From positions 43,171,932 through 43,235,931 of the forward strand of contig CM045760.1 in assembly GCA_025200525.1 (NCBI GenBank): a DNA stretch of 64,000 bases, in the 5' to 3' direction. Shown piece after piece: positions 35,896-47,280 of this stretch. Each line of letters starts with the position of its first letter. The first letter of the stretch is position 1. Source of the stretch: Camellia lanceoleosa. Its lineage: Eukaryota > Streptophyta > Magnoliopsida > Ericales > Theaceae. A model generated the notes under the pieces. The model made no database searches. It was not told where the DNA came from and saw nothing but the letters and a program-made list of their open reading frames with translations. Both the position numbers and the translations under genes were made by a program.

Positions 35896-35910
35896 TTTAA
35901 GGAGATTCAA
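35896..35910 (+). other. Primer-binding site region, self-complementary to the LTR
   Basis: Two bases after the 5' LTR lies TTTAAGGAGATTCAA. It is not the initiator tRNA-Met complement used by most plant copia elements. It is the exact reverse complement of TTGAATCTCCTTAAA, found in the 5' LTR at 35785-35799 and, unchanged, in the 3' LTR at 40920-40934. The gag ATG follows at 35924. Confidence 0.7.
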
Positions 35911-35923
35911 ATAGCAAAAGTTC

Positions 35924-38900
35924 ATGAAGTCAGTACTGGAAAAGCCCAACGAGAATACCGGCGATTTCAACAAGCCCTTTCGGTTCAAGGGAGCTCATTT
36001 CAAGAGATGGAAAGGAAAGGTGCTTTTCTACCTCAGTCTCCTCAAGGTGGCGTATATCCTGACCGAGAAAAATCCAAACAAAGTCCCCACTGAAGAGATG
36101 ACCGACGAGGAGTATGCTGCTCATCTTGAAAAAATTGAAAAATACAACATAGATGAGTATAAATGTCGATACTATCTTTTAAATTGTCTTTCAGATCAAT
36201 TTTATGATTATTATGATACTACTTACACCACTGCCAAGAAAATTTGGAAAGTCTTGCAGAACAAATATGACACTGAAGAGGCAGGCGCTAAAAAAATATG
36301 CTGCAAGCCGTTTTTTCCGCTATCATATGATAGATGGAAAATCAGTGGTGAAGCAAGTTTAAGATTTTCAGATACTAGTAGCTGAAGTTAGATCCGAAGA
36401 CATCAAAATTGGAGACAATCTTGTTGTAGTAGGTATTGTTGATAAACTTCCATCATCTTGAATAGAGTTCCAGAAGTCGATGCATCACAAGCAAAAAGAG
36501 ACGTCCTTGGAGACTCTAATCACACAGATTCGGGTGGAGGAGGAAGCACGAGGACAAGATGCGCTTATGACACAAGAGCATTCCACTGCGAATGTAAATT
36601 TAACTTCTGGAAATATTTTACCTAAAAGTCGATTTCATAAAAATAGTCACTTGAAGCCAGTTAAGAAAATTTAAAAAAATACTGGAAGGTCACAAAATAA
36701 AAATTACCCGAGGCAAAGAAATGGAACCAAGAACCCCCTTCACAAGATATGACAAATGTGACATGTTTTGTGTGTGGCAAAAATGGGCATATTACTCGAA
36801 CTTGGAAATTTCGGAAACAACAACCTCGACCATAGGCTAATGTTACCGAGGAACCATTTGTGGTTATGATCACAGATATTTTTATGGTTCAATCTGTGAA
36901 AGGGTGATGGGTAGACTCTGGTGCCAATAGGCATGTTTGCTATGATAAAGATTGGTTCAAAAATTTCACTCATTTTAATAAAGAGAGGACTGTCATGCTT
37001 AGTGACTCCAGTTTAACCAAGGTGCTTGGGTATGGGGATGTTGAGCTGAATTTTACCTCTAGACGTGTGCTTGGTTTAAAAGATGTGTTGTACACACCGT
37101 CCATGAGAAAAAATTTGATGTCGAGTTATTTGCTCAACAAAGCTGGTTTCAAGCAGACTATTGAATCTGACCAATATGTAATCACTAAAAAAGGCATATT
37201 TGTGGGGAAAGGATATGCTTGTGATAGAATGTTTAAATTAAATGTTGAGAATAAGAAAACACATGTTTCTATTTACATGCAGTCTTTTATGAATTTTTGA
37301 CATGCTCGTCTATGTCATATTAATAGCCGATATGTGGGAGTCATGAGTAGTTTAGGATTAATTCCCAGACTAACAAATAAGTTTGAGAAATGTGAAGTTT
37401 GCAGTCAAGCAAAAATAACTAAAATGCCTCATAAAAGTGTGGTGAGAAATACTGAATTATTAGAATTAATTCACACTAACTTATGTGAATTTGAAGGAAT
37501 TTTAACACGTGGTGGAAATAGATATTTTATCACTTTTATTGATAATTTTTCAAAATACAATTATGTATACTTGTTGAAAATAAAAGTGATGCTTTTGAAA
37601 AATTTAAAGAATTCCTTCTTGAAGTTGAAAATCAATTTGGTAAAAAGATTAAAAGGTATAGAAGTGATAGAGGTCGGGAGTATGAATCTTTTGGATTCAA
37701 CTCATTTGCTCAGTCTTTGGGAATAATCCATGAAACTATTTCACCATATTCACCTGCATCTAATGGTGTAGCAGAAAGAAAAAATAGAACTTTAACTGAT
37801 TTAACAAATGCTATGCTAATTGAAACAGGTGTTCCTTCAATTTTGTGTGGATAAGCAATTTTAACTGCATGTTATGTTATGAATACACTGCCACATAAAA
37901 AAACAAAAGTTACACCTTTTGAGTTGTGGAAAGGTCATAAGCCAAATTTGAGATACTTGAGGGTTTAGGGTTGTCTAGCTTTTGTTAGACTTGTGGACCC
38001 TAAAAGACCTAAATTAGGTGTGAAAGCTGCCACTTGTGCTTTTCTTGGATATGCAACAAATAGTACAGCCTATAGATTTTTTGATATTGAAAACAAAATA
38101 ATTTTTGAATCAGGTGATGCAATTTTTCATGAAGAAAAATTTTCTTTTAAATCTAAAAATGGTGGGCGTCAAAATTATCAAGAAAATATTTTATCTGAAA
38201 CTGGTTCCTCTACTTCTCTTTTACAAAACCAAGATATGGTAGTTTTTGAACCTAGACGGAGTAAAAGAGCCAGATTAGAAAAAAAAATTTGGCCGTGATT
38301 ATCATGTTTTTATTGTGGAGGAAACTCCATTAACTTTACAAGAAGCTTTGGCATCTCCTAACTCTGTTTTTTGAAACGAGGTTGTAAATGATGAGATGGA
38401 ATCATTATTATCCAATAAAACTTGAGTATTAGTAGATTTACCACCAGGTTGTAAAACTATTGGTTGTAAATGAATTTTGAGAAAAAAACATAAACCGGAT
38501 AGAACTATTGATAAATATAAAGTAAGGCTTGTTGCAAAAGGTTTTAAACAACAAGTAGATTTTGACTTTTTTAATATATTTTCTCCGATTACTAGAGTTA
38601 CATTTATTAGATTATTAATTGCAGTAGTTACAATTCATGATCTAAAAATTCATCAAATGGATGTTAAAATAGCCTTTTTAAATGGAGACCTAGGTGAAGA
38701 AATCTATATGGATCAACTTGAGGGTTTTGTGGAATCCGGTCAAGAAAGCAAAGTGTGCAAGCTAGTTAAATCCCTCTATAGCTTAAAATAGGCCCCTAAA
38801 CAGTGGCATGAGAAATTTGATTCCTGCATAATTGAGAATGGCTATAAAACAAATGAATGTGATAAATGTATCTACTATAAATCTGAAGAGAATTCACATG

Positions 38901-39887
38901 TCATTATTAGCCTCTATGTGGATGATTTACTTATATTTGGCTCTAATTTGCATATCATCGTGGAAACTAAAAATATGCTTAATAGCCATTTTGATATGAA
39001 AGATCTTGGTGAGGCTAATTATATTTTGGGAAGAAAATTACCAAAACCTGTGATGGTATATTTCTTGATCAGTCGCATTATGTTGAGAAAATTTTGAAAA
39101 AATATAATTTTTATAACTGCAAGCATGTTCTTACTCCTTTTGATTCTTATGTGCGTTTATTTCCTATTAAAAATGATAAGGATGTAATTAATCAAAAGGA
39201 ATATGCTAGTATGATTGGTAGCTTGCGTTATGCGACTGACTGTACTAGACCTGACGTTGCATATGCAGTTGGCGTATTTAGCAAGTTTACGAGCAAGCCT
39301 GGCAGTGATCACTGGCTAACCATTGAGCGTATTATGAAATATTTATCTGGTACCATAAAATATGGCTTGTTTTATAATAAGTATCCTGCAGTACTTAAAG
39401 GTTACAGTGATGCCGATTGGAATACCTTGTTAGGTGATTCATTATCAACCACTGATTACTTATTTACATTGGGAGGTAGTGCTATAAGTTGGAAATCAAA
39501 AAAACAAACCATTATTGCTAATTCAATAATGGAGACTGAGTTTATTGCTTTAACTACAACTAGTGAAGAAGCAAATTGGTTAAGAGATTTGTTAAATGAA
39601 ATCTCTTGTTGGGAAAAACCGATTTCACCTATATTAATTCATTGTGATAGCACCACAGTAATTGGTCGAGTTAATAACCGTTATTATAACAGTAAATCCA
39701 GACCTATCAGAAGAAAACACAGTACTGTGAGATCTTATATGAATAATGGCATCATAAATGTGGATTATATTAAATCTGGTGATAATCTTGCAGATCCATT
39801 AACTAAGGCCTTAGCAAGAGATAGAGTCTGGAATACATCGAGGGAGATGGGGTTGAAACCTATTGAATATAGCAGGAGCCATGTATG
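35924..39887 (+). pseudogene. Copia gag-pol remnant
   Basis: Gag starts at 35924 ([17 protein letters not shown]), and an extra A near 36291-36297 shifts its frame. The zinc knuckle near 36765-36815 (CFVCGKNGHITRTW) has its last Cys replaced by Trp. Protease has DSGAN near 36913. In integrase the first catalytic Asp is replaced (HTN at 37472-37480), while SDRG and the VAERKN Glu remain. Reverse transcriptase keeps YVDD (38915-38926). RNase H runs through 39094-39888. Stops lie at 36459, 36905, 37298, 37852, 37966, 38372, 38423, 38471 and 38789. Most of them stand where the family has Trp (TGG to TGA or TAG) or Gln, the pattern left by cytosine deamination. No full polyprotein can be made. Confidence 0.9.
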
Positions 39888-39888
39888 A

Positions 39889-40440
39889 GGATTCAACACA
39901 GGGACAAGAGATCTTGTAACTGGGTTCAATGAGAAAAACGATCATATGATGGCTGTGAGAAATGCACCAAACTGCTTTTTACCCATCCATATGATGTAAG
40001 TCATTTATCCTGTAACGTTGTAGAGGTTGAGTTATTAAAAAACTCTTAATGAATTTCTGTAACTCTTACTGAGTGGGATGTCATAGTTACTGGAGCACCC
40101 TTGACAGAATTCACCTATGTGAGTGTGGTAGTGGGGCCGCTACCTATGAGATTTGGGCTAATTCTCAAACACACTCATGAATCCTAGGATCACACATGGC
40201 CGTAATGTGCTAGCTTTTAAAGCTTTTGTGAACACCTGAAATTTTATGTGTGTGCAATAATTATTTATTTCCCTTAAGTAGTCATAGTTCAATGCTGAGC
40301 ATACTATTGGCTCTAGAGTAGATATTATTGTTTCACTAATAGAGATTCAATGCAGAGCACACCTACCATGATGCATAATATTCTTATTTGCCTAATAGTC
40401 TCAGTTTTTGTTACCTATAATATTAAAATAGGTAGGGGAA
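39889..40440 (+). other. 3' untranslated part of the copia element
   Basis: This non-coding stretch lies between the RNase H stop and the 3' LTR. It ends in a purine-rich tract, AGGTAGGGGAA (40430-40440), directly before TGTTAG, which would serve as the plus-strand primer. Confidence 0.8.
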
Positions 40441-41027
40441 TGTTAGTAGGTATTTTAATATTATAATGTGTTAATGTGTTATTGTTGATTTTTCTTTTCT
40501 TTCCCTCTAAGTTTCCAAGATTTGGTCTTTATCCACCAAAACTTATCCATCTAGTCATCATCAAGTCTTCGCCAAGACTTTCTAGTCTAAGTCTTCTAAG
40601 TCCACCATACTTATCCTTTCAAGTCCATTCGTTCCTTATCCACCTAGAACCTTGCCTATTAAGTTTTGATTTCTATATATATTTGAGCTTAGGTCCTATC
40701 TAGAGGGACACGAGAGGTGAACAAGTTTTGGGTTGCTTTGTTATGTTTAATGTGAGATTATCAGGCAAATAAAAAAGGATGTGTATAATAAAGTTTTGGG
40801 TTCAACCAGTTGTGCAGTATTGGTGAACCATACGACTTAGTCGGGCTGTTGTATCCTGGGGGACAAGTTAAGATTTTTTCTGCTGCACCGGTGTGAGACT
40901 TTGCCTAACTGCAGAGGGCTTGAATCTCCTTAAAGAGAGCGAGTTTTCCGTGCCTCAGCCCTAAAATAAGTTATTGCAATTTTATTATTTGTATTTTCTG
41001 ATGTGTTATTTGTAATTATCACCAACA
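40441..41027 (+). repeat. 3' LTR of the copia element
   Basis: 587 bp with the same ends as the 5' LTR. A 3-bp loss (GGGGAGGACAAG to GGGGGACAAG) and about two dozen substitutions separate the two. A short open frame at 40476-40703 is LTR sequence, not a gene. Confidence 0.92.
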
Positions 41028-41070
41028 TTTTATATCATTATGTATATAAAGAATAAACTTATCATATTAT

Positions 41071-41196
41071 TTAAATAAATAATAAAATGAACTAAGTTTA
41101 TTCTATTTTGAGCTTGGCTCGTTAATCAAATAAATTTAAATAAATAATAAAGTGAACTAAGTTTATCCTATTTTAAACTTGGCTCGTTAATCAAAC
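41071..41196 (+). repeat. Tandem duplication of about 62 bp
   Basis: The unit AAATAAATAATAAA...GAACTAAGTTTAT...CTTGGCTCGTTAATCAAA occurs twice in tandem with a few changes, between the copia element and the hAT element. Confidence 0.75.
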
Positions 41197-41227
41197 AAGT
41201 TTTAAAAGCGGAGTTAGCGAGTCATTC

Positions 41228-42130
41228 TAGGGGTGGGCGCGGATCGGTTGCGGCCATGAAACCTCTAATCCGCCATCCGTCCGCCACATTGGCGGATTGG
41301 AGAAAATCAATCCGCATCCGTCCGCCAATTCGGCGGATGTGGATTGAGCGGATTAGTGGTTTGGCGGATAGATGCGAATCGGTTTGGCGGTTTGAAATTT
41401 TATAAATTTTCAACATAGTTCAACTTGTGCACTTCCTCAAAAAAAAAAAAAAAAAAGAAAGTATTACAGTCAATGACTTAAAAAAGTATTACAATTATTG
41501 TATGCCTCATTCAAAGAAAGAAAGTTTGAAATTTTAGAATATCACAATCACTGCATGCCTCATCCACATATTACAATCACAGTATGCTTTATCCACATAA
41601 AGTATTATAATATGTGGTTCTTAAAATATAAAAACAATTCAAACCACCAAAACCATAAACAGAGCAGTAGCAGAGATTGTATGTCTCTGTATTGTTACAT
41701 TTATATATGTTTTTGAAAATAAAAACCAACAAGCATATATCATATTTTCTATTTATTACTTTTAGAGTTAGATTTAAAAACCAAAAAATATAAATAAATA
41801 ATACGTTTATTTTTTTCAATTCAAAAAATATATTCATGTTGAAAACTTTTTTTTAACAGAATATTTAAACTCTTTTTCAATTGAAAACACAAACAAAATA
41901 TTTAAATAAATTGAAAACACAAAGTTTTATAAATTATTAAGGGTGCTCGCGGTTTGGCGGTTCGGTTGCGGCCAAAGGAATCTCAAATCCGCCATCCGTC
42001 CGCCAAATTGGCGGATTGGAGAAAATCAATCCGCAACCGTCCGCTCGTCATCACGCATCCGTCCAAAATGCGGCGGATCGGTTCGGTTCGGTCGGTTTTG
42101 GCGGATCGGTATATCCGTTGCTCACCCCTA
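41228..42130. mobile_element. Non-autonomous hAT element
   Basis: Ends TAGGGGTGGGC and, inverted, TAGGGGTGAGC. Flanks AGTCATTC at 41220-41227 and AGTCATTC at 42131-42138 give a perfect 8-bp duplication. Both subterminal regions (about 41250-41395 and 41955-42110) carry the same direct block with ATTGGCGGATTGGAGAAAAT and many GGCGGAT/ATCCGCC words. The core is A+T-rich. No transposase. Confidence 0.9.
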
Positions 42131-42138
42131 AGTCATTC

Positions 42139-43511
42139 AATTTACTTGCAGCCCCAGTTTCCATACAAGGCGCTAATGAGGTAGTGGTGGTACAAGTGAT
42201 TCAGGGGTGGCTGTTAGGGATATAAAAAAATTAATAGATTCAAACCGACCAATTGAAATCAATAGGAATTTTAATTTTTAATCTGTTTTTCATAATATAC
42301 GATCTGTTTTTATTTTGAAAATTTTTATACCTATATAAATCAAATTGATCAAATTTTATATTTAAATACTTTGATATTATAATTTTCTATAGGACAAGTA
42401 ACACATATAATACATTTGTGTGATAAAAATTAGGGAGAAAAATATTTATAGAGTAAGTTTCATATATTTTCTTCATTTATTTTTAATATAAAATTCTATA
42501 ATTTTCTATAAAACCGTTTTAAAATTTTATGCAAATTTCTTTTCTACATCAAATCAATAAAACCATAGCATACGCTCTGCATTGGTTTCTCAACTATGGA
42601 AACCGAAAGAATCGATTCGGTGTTAAAAAGAAATACAATGCTTATATGTCTATAGGTGATGGTGTGTAAAAAGTGTTTTGTGTTTTCATATTTGAATTTT
42701 TGAATGGGTAGAATATAGATCCATATTGTCCTTAATGATATTTTTATTTGAAGATATTATTGTAATATGAATTTGCCCTTAACACTGATCAAACCAAATT
42801 ATACCGTTTACACCCCTAGTAGTGATAATGAAATGACCACGTTGGTGGTAATAGTGAGAGTATTGAAAATAGAGGTGGTGATGGAAAAAATATTAAAGAT
42901 CTTAAATGTTTTATCTATATTTTTATCAAATATTTTATATAGGTATGAGACATACACACATCCGTGTAAGACATTTAATAAAAATATTAGTAAAATATTT
43001 AGAATCCTCAACATTACTCATGGTGATGGTATATCTCAAATTATGACACACACACACACATATATATATATATAAGCATTTTATTATTATTATTATTATT
43101 TTGAAGAAGAAACATTTGAAAATTTAGCATTGAACATTAAACGTTATATATTAAATAAGAAAACTATTACTTAATTTTGTCTTTAAGAACTACATAAATT
43201 TTTAAGTAATATGAATTTTGATTAATAAAAGCAATTAATTTATTTTCATTTTATTGGACTGAGTTATCAAATATCTTAAATAAACGATCTTATAAGTAAT
43301 AAATGATTACAAAATTTTAATATTCTTTTTACTTAGGAGAATAAAAAAAACATCTTAAACTTTAAAAAAATAATTTTCATGAATAGTACAACATTGTAAA
43401 ATTGAAATAAAAAGATTTAATTTCCTATTCGTATGATTGATAAATTATTGATGAAAAGAAATAAAGTGGTATTTAAATTAAAATATTAAAAAATTTAATA
43501 TAATTATATTT
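42139..43511. other. Gene-free A+T-rich stretch
   Basis: There is no recognisable gene. A (CA)n(TA)n microsatellite lies near 43048-43074 and a (TTA)n run near 43081-43100. The ACCGACCAATTGAAATC and GGAAACCGAAAGAATCGATTC words near 42244-42620 look like ends of a decayed TIR element. Confidence 0.5.
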
Positions 43512-43855
43512 GGATAAATTACAAACATATTTCTTGAAATTTACTTAAATTATAAATTATCTATGTAGTTTTAAAAATTACATTATGCCTATAAGGTTTT
43601 TAATTTCATAACAAATAAGTCATTTTATTAATAAATCATTAAGTCAATTAATAATTTTTAATAATATTAAAACTTTATTTCAATTAATAATTCAGATAAT
43701 TTTATTATTGTACAGGTGAACAGTTAAAAATTTCATTTTTTCAATTAATTCTATTAAATAAAAAATTATGACAGGAAAATATTTATAATTTTTCAAATAA
43801 TAAAGAACAATTCATATTTTAATCAAATTTTAAGAGGTGTATTTGTAATTCATCC
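43512..43855. mobile_element. Small TIR MITE (GATAAATTACAAATAC family), copy 3
   Basis: Left end GGATAAATTACAAACATAT; right end, inverted, GGATGAATTACAAATACACC. It is 344 bp. The interior matches the copy at 14555. The target duplication is not clear. Confidence 0.7.
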
Positions 43856-44433
43856 TTAAAATTGTTGAACTATATTTTTCTCAGAAAGTAAAGTATAATT
43901 TACTTTTTTTTTTTTTTTTTTTTGAACGAAGTATAATTTTACTTTAAAAAATAAAAAATAAAAATTGAAGATTTTGAAGGCAGCTTTTGTAAATAAAGCA
44001 AAAACGAAGGGTTAAGTAGATAAAACCAACAAAAAGACAGAAGAGGATATGATCGTATCTTCAACGTACGATGTATTATTATTCGGCTGTTCTTGTAAAG
44101 TGCAATGCATACTCGCAGACCATTCTGAACTCTCTCGATCCCGTTGACACTTGTAAGTTTGAATCAGCGAAATGACGAAACTACCCTTATGAGAACAAGT
44201 GTCCAAATAGGGAAGCGAGTAGAAGTTTTAAAATACGGTTGGAGAGTGAGATGTACGTTTATATGCAGAAGGGGAGAGAGAGAGAGAGTCTGGTTGCGTT
44301 TGGTGAAAAAGGCTGACACGGACGTTGCTCTCTTTGTACGGAATGTCTACTTGGTCAGACAAACATGATACTACTACTGAATTTTATTAATTATTTTTGG
44401 TAAAATACTAGAATTAGGGAAAAATTAAAAAAA
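43856..44433. other. Unassigned, partly low-copy-looking stretch
   Basis: After a poly-T run at about 43904-43923, the part from 44030 to 44370 has mixed base composition, unlike the repeats around it: ATCGTATCTTCAACGTACG, TCTCTCGATCCCGTTGACAC, then a GA-rich run near 44273-44290. It could be a promoter, a leader or a gene fragment. Open frames of 64 and 74 codons here show nothing recognisable. Confidence 0.35.
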
Positions 44434-45648
44434 TGGCAAAATTTACTTTACCCCTTATATAATTTAGGTTATGTGTGAATTACCCCATCATATTCGAATA
44501 TCACCACATAATCTCTTTATAGTTGATGGACTAAAAAGTACCGTTCACTTTTCCATCCAAATTAACGGGCTGTGTAGTTTAAACGTCCATACAAAGAGTA
44601 AGTTACAAAATACCTCTAGAACATCTTTAAATTTGCAAAGACATGCCATGGGTCTTCCCCTTTCTCTATCTAAAATTACAATCCAAAACAAAAACCTAAA
44701 TAAATTTAAACAACACAATTTCTTTCAAAAATTAATATATATATAGATATAGATATAATATGTAGCTATATATATATGTATATGTTTAAAATACCTATAG
44801 AAGCAACAAAAATCAACAATGATTTCAAGTCCTCACCTAGATTCATCGGTCGAAATACGATTCCAGTATCTCCGATCATCAATTCCAGTAATTGCCAACC
44901 CATTTGAAGAAATTGACGAACAAAAGCTTTCATGTATTCTTATCCAACCACACTTTCTGCACATAACCCAAATCAACAAACCTCCACAATCAAATTCACA
45001 AGGCTACATCTGATTCAACATAAACAAACTAAGGCTTGCTTGATTTTAATTTTTGAAGCTAGTATCAATTACATCATTAGATCTGCAGGTTTCTTTTTTT
45101 CTTCTTGAGCTCATTCTTAAAAATTGAAGATCAAACCTCATAAATATATAACAGTGAATATATACATATATATACACTTCACAAAAATTATATTTTTTTT
45201 AATATTTCTTTTAATATAGTTTGATCTTAAACATCTTAACAGATTTTAAGAATATATATATATAGATTATATATATGCAATTTGCAGGTTTATGTGTGTT
45301 ATAGAGTTTGTAGCATGAAGCTAAATCAAATGTTTTGTTGAATGGAAGTGAAAATTTGTTGAATGGGTATGGAGGAAGAAGAAGTGAAGGGAAAAAAAGA
45401 AAGAAAGAGAGAAGAAGAAGAAGAAGAAGAAGAAGAAGAATGGTATAACACTTCTGGGTATGATGAAGAAGAAGAGCAGAGAGAGAAAGAGAGAGAATAG
45501 TATAACTGTTCATTTACAATTTCTGTTAATAGAAGTTAATGTGCATTTTAGTCCACCAACCACAAAGGGGTTATGTGGTGATTTCTGAATGTCAGGGAGG
45601 TAATCCGCACCCAGCCCAAACCACAAAAGGATAAAGTGAAGTTTTCCA
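44434..45648. mobile_element. Long-TIR (MULE-like) element with unidentified filler
   Basis: Inverted repeats of about 120 bp form the ends: TGGCAAAATTTACTTTACCC on the left, and on the right the inverse of TGGAAAACTTCACTTTATCC, sharing ATCACCACATAA further in. The flanks are A-rich, so the duplication cannot be judged. The interior has mixed base composition near 44820-45010 and a (GAA)n run near 45410-45440, which may be captured host sequence. No transposase is present. Confidence 0.6.
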
Positions 45649-45814
45649 AAAAAAAAAAAAAAATTGATCAAATTGATTGAATCAGACCAAGTCTGTTATA
45701 TTTGGTATGTTTTTTTAACAAGAATTGGTCTTTGCATATTATAAATTTAATTTTTTTAATTTTTGATTCGGTATAAACTGAAACTGACCGTTTCAACATA
45801 GGGAGTTCAAGCCA

Positions 45815-47280
45815 AAAGTCTAAAATTGAATTTTCTTTGGCTAAAGGTCCAAGCATAAAAATAATTTGTTCATAAGGACAAGACGAAGCAAAAAGACCAA
45901 AATACCCTTCTTATATATATATATATATCCATACGGTCAAAACCTTAACAAGCCCTTCTCACTCTCTCTTTGTGCTCTGCCTCCCTCTACCGCCTCTCTC
46001 TCTCTCTCTCCCCGCCACAAACCACCGCTGCGTCGTTTCTTTCTCTCTTCTCTTTACCTCCATCGATAGTGAGACACTTCCATTACTTTTCTCATTTAGT
46101 CGTATGTCGGTTGTAGATCTTCGATAGCATGTTCTAGATATGGAACTTGTGAGGTTGTTTTCTAGATCTATGTCGGTTTTAAAGCCATCAGAGATGTCTT
46201 CGTATGCCGACATTGAGCACTGACGTTTCAAACCATTGTTTCTCTCTCTCTTTCTCTTTTTATTGTTTCTCTAAGGTTTCAATCTCTAATCTAGTCTATT
46301 GACAGATTATATACTTTTAACTTAAATTTTTTTTAATTTTTATGGTTGCAATAGATTTGTTAAGATTGAACAAATCTGTAGATGTTTCAATAGTATTTGA
46401 ATATGTAGAATTAGATCTGTAACTATGGGAAATCTGAAGAAATGGTGAAAATGAACAGATAAAAGGTAGATTTGCAAAAAAACTAGAAGATATAAGATTC
46501 TCTTTGTTTGATTAGGAGAATTTTTGTTTTTATTTTTGTGTTGAACAAATAATTTTTTCTGTAGTTTGTTGTTGTAGCTAAAAGTTACATAGATTAATTT
46601 GAGATTTGTTCAAAAAATTGAACGAATAGGTCCAAAAAATACAACAGATTAAAAAAAAGAAAATTTGTGCTTGATCTATGGTATAATGATGATAGGGTTT
46701 AGAACAGATATGGTTTGGTTTGGATTGCAACAGATAGATGTTGGTGTATGTATATATTTACATGCATGTATATATATCTGTAAGTGTGTGTATGTATGAG
46801 ACAAATCTGGAAAAAAAATTGATGTTGATGATAATGATTGCAACAGATAAACAAAAAAGTTAACACATATATTTAACATATAGAAAAAAAAAAGTGAACA
46901 GATAAATAGAATTTAGGGAAAAGATTGAACAAATATATAGAATTTAGGAGAAAAAATTGACTAGATAGGTATAAAATTGAACAGATAGATAGAATGTAGA
47001 GAAAAAATTGAATAAGTAAATATAAAATTGAACAGATAGGGTTTTTTTTTTAAAGATAGGAAAAAAATTTAAACAGATAGTCAACGAAAGTCAACAGATA
47101 AAAAAAGTACAAATAAAAAAAGTAAAAAGGTAAAATTGAAAACAAAATTTCTTTCAAAATCAACAAAAAGACTTTTCACCAAACTATTTCACAAAAAAGT
47201 AGACATCTTACCAATAAAAAAAATCCACTGGATCTAATACCTTAGACGCTCTCTAAATTGAATTTATCACCAATTTTTTC
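45815..47280 (+). repeat. Dispersed repeat, copy A
   Basis: Both ends match a second copy at 50793-53900. The left shares TTCATAAGGACA, AAATACCCTT and a CT-rich leader. The right shares AACTATTTCACAAA and CTCTAAATTGAATTTATCACC. The middle holds a CT microsatellite (about 45992-46010) and many copies of a GAACAGATAGATAGAAT word. It is probably a non-autonomous transposon, but ends and duplication could not be fixed. No gene. Confidence 0.6.

Larger units (their letters stand above)
35304..41027 (+). mobile_element. Ty1/copia LTR retrotransposon, complete but dead
   Basis: Two LTRs (35304-35893 and 40441-41027) enclose a gag-pol region in copia order: gag, protease, integrase, reverse transcriptase, RNase H. 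The element is flanked by TTTTA at 35299-35303 and TTTTA at 41028-41032, a perfect 5-bp duplication. By hand I count roughly 24 substitutions plus one or two small indels between the LTRs over about 590 bp, close to 4% divergence. The coding part carries at least eight in-frame stops and several frameshifts. The start of the internal region lacks the usual initiator tRNA-Met primer site (see 35896-35910). Confidence 0.93.

Noticed and set aside
35304..41027. A functional, autonomous copia element
   Set aside because: It has nine or so in-frame stops, frameshifts, a broken zinc knuckle and a lost integrase Asp.
45211..45513. 100-codon minus-strand frame with a leucine run
   Set aside because: The leucines come from the (GAA)n/(CTT)n microsatellite inside a TIR element.
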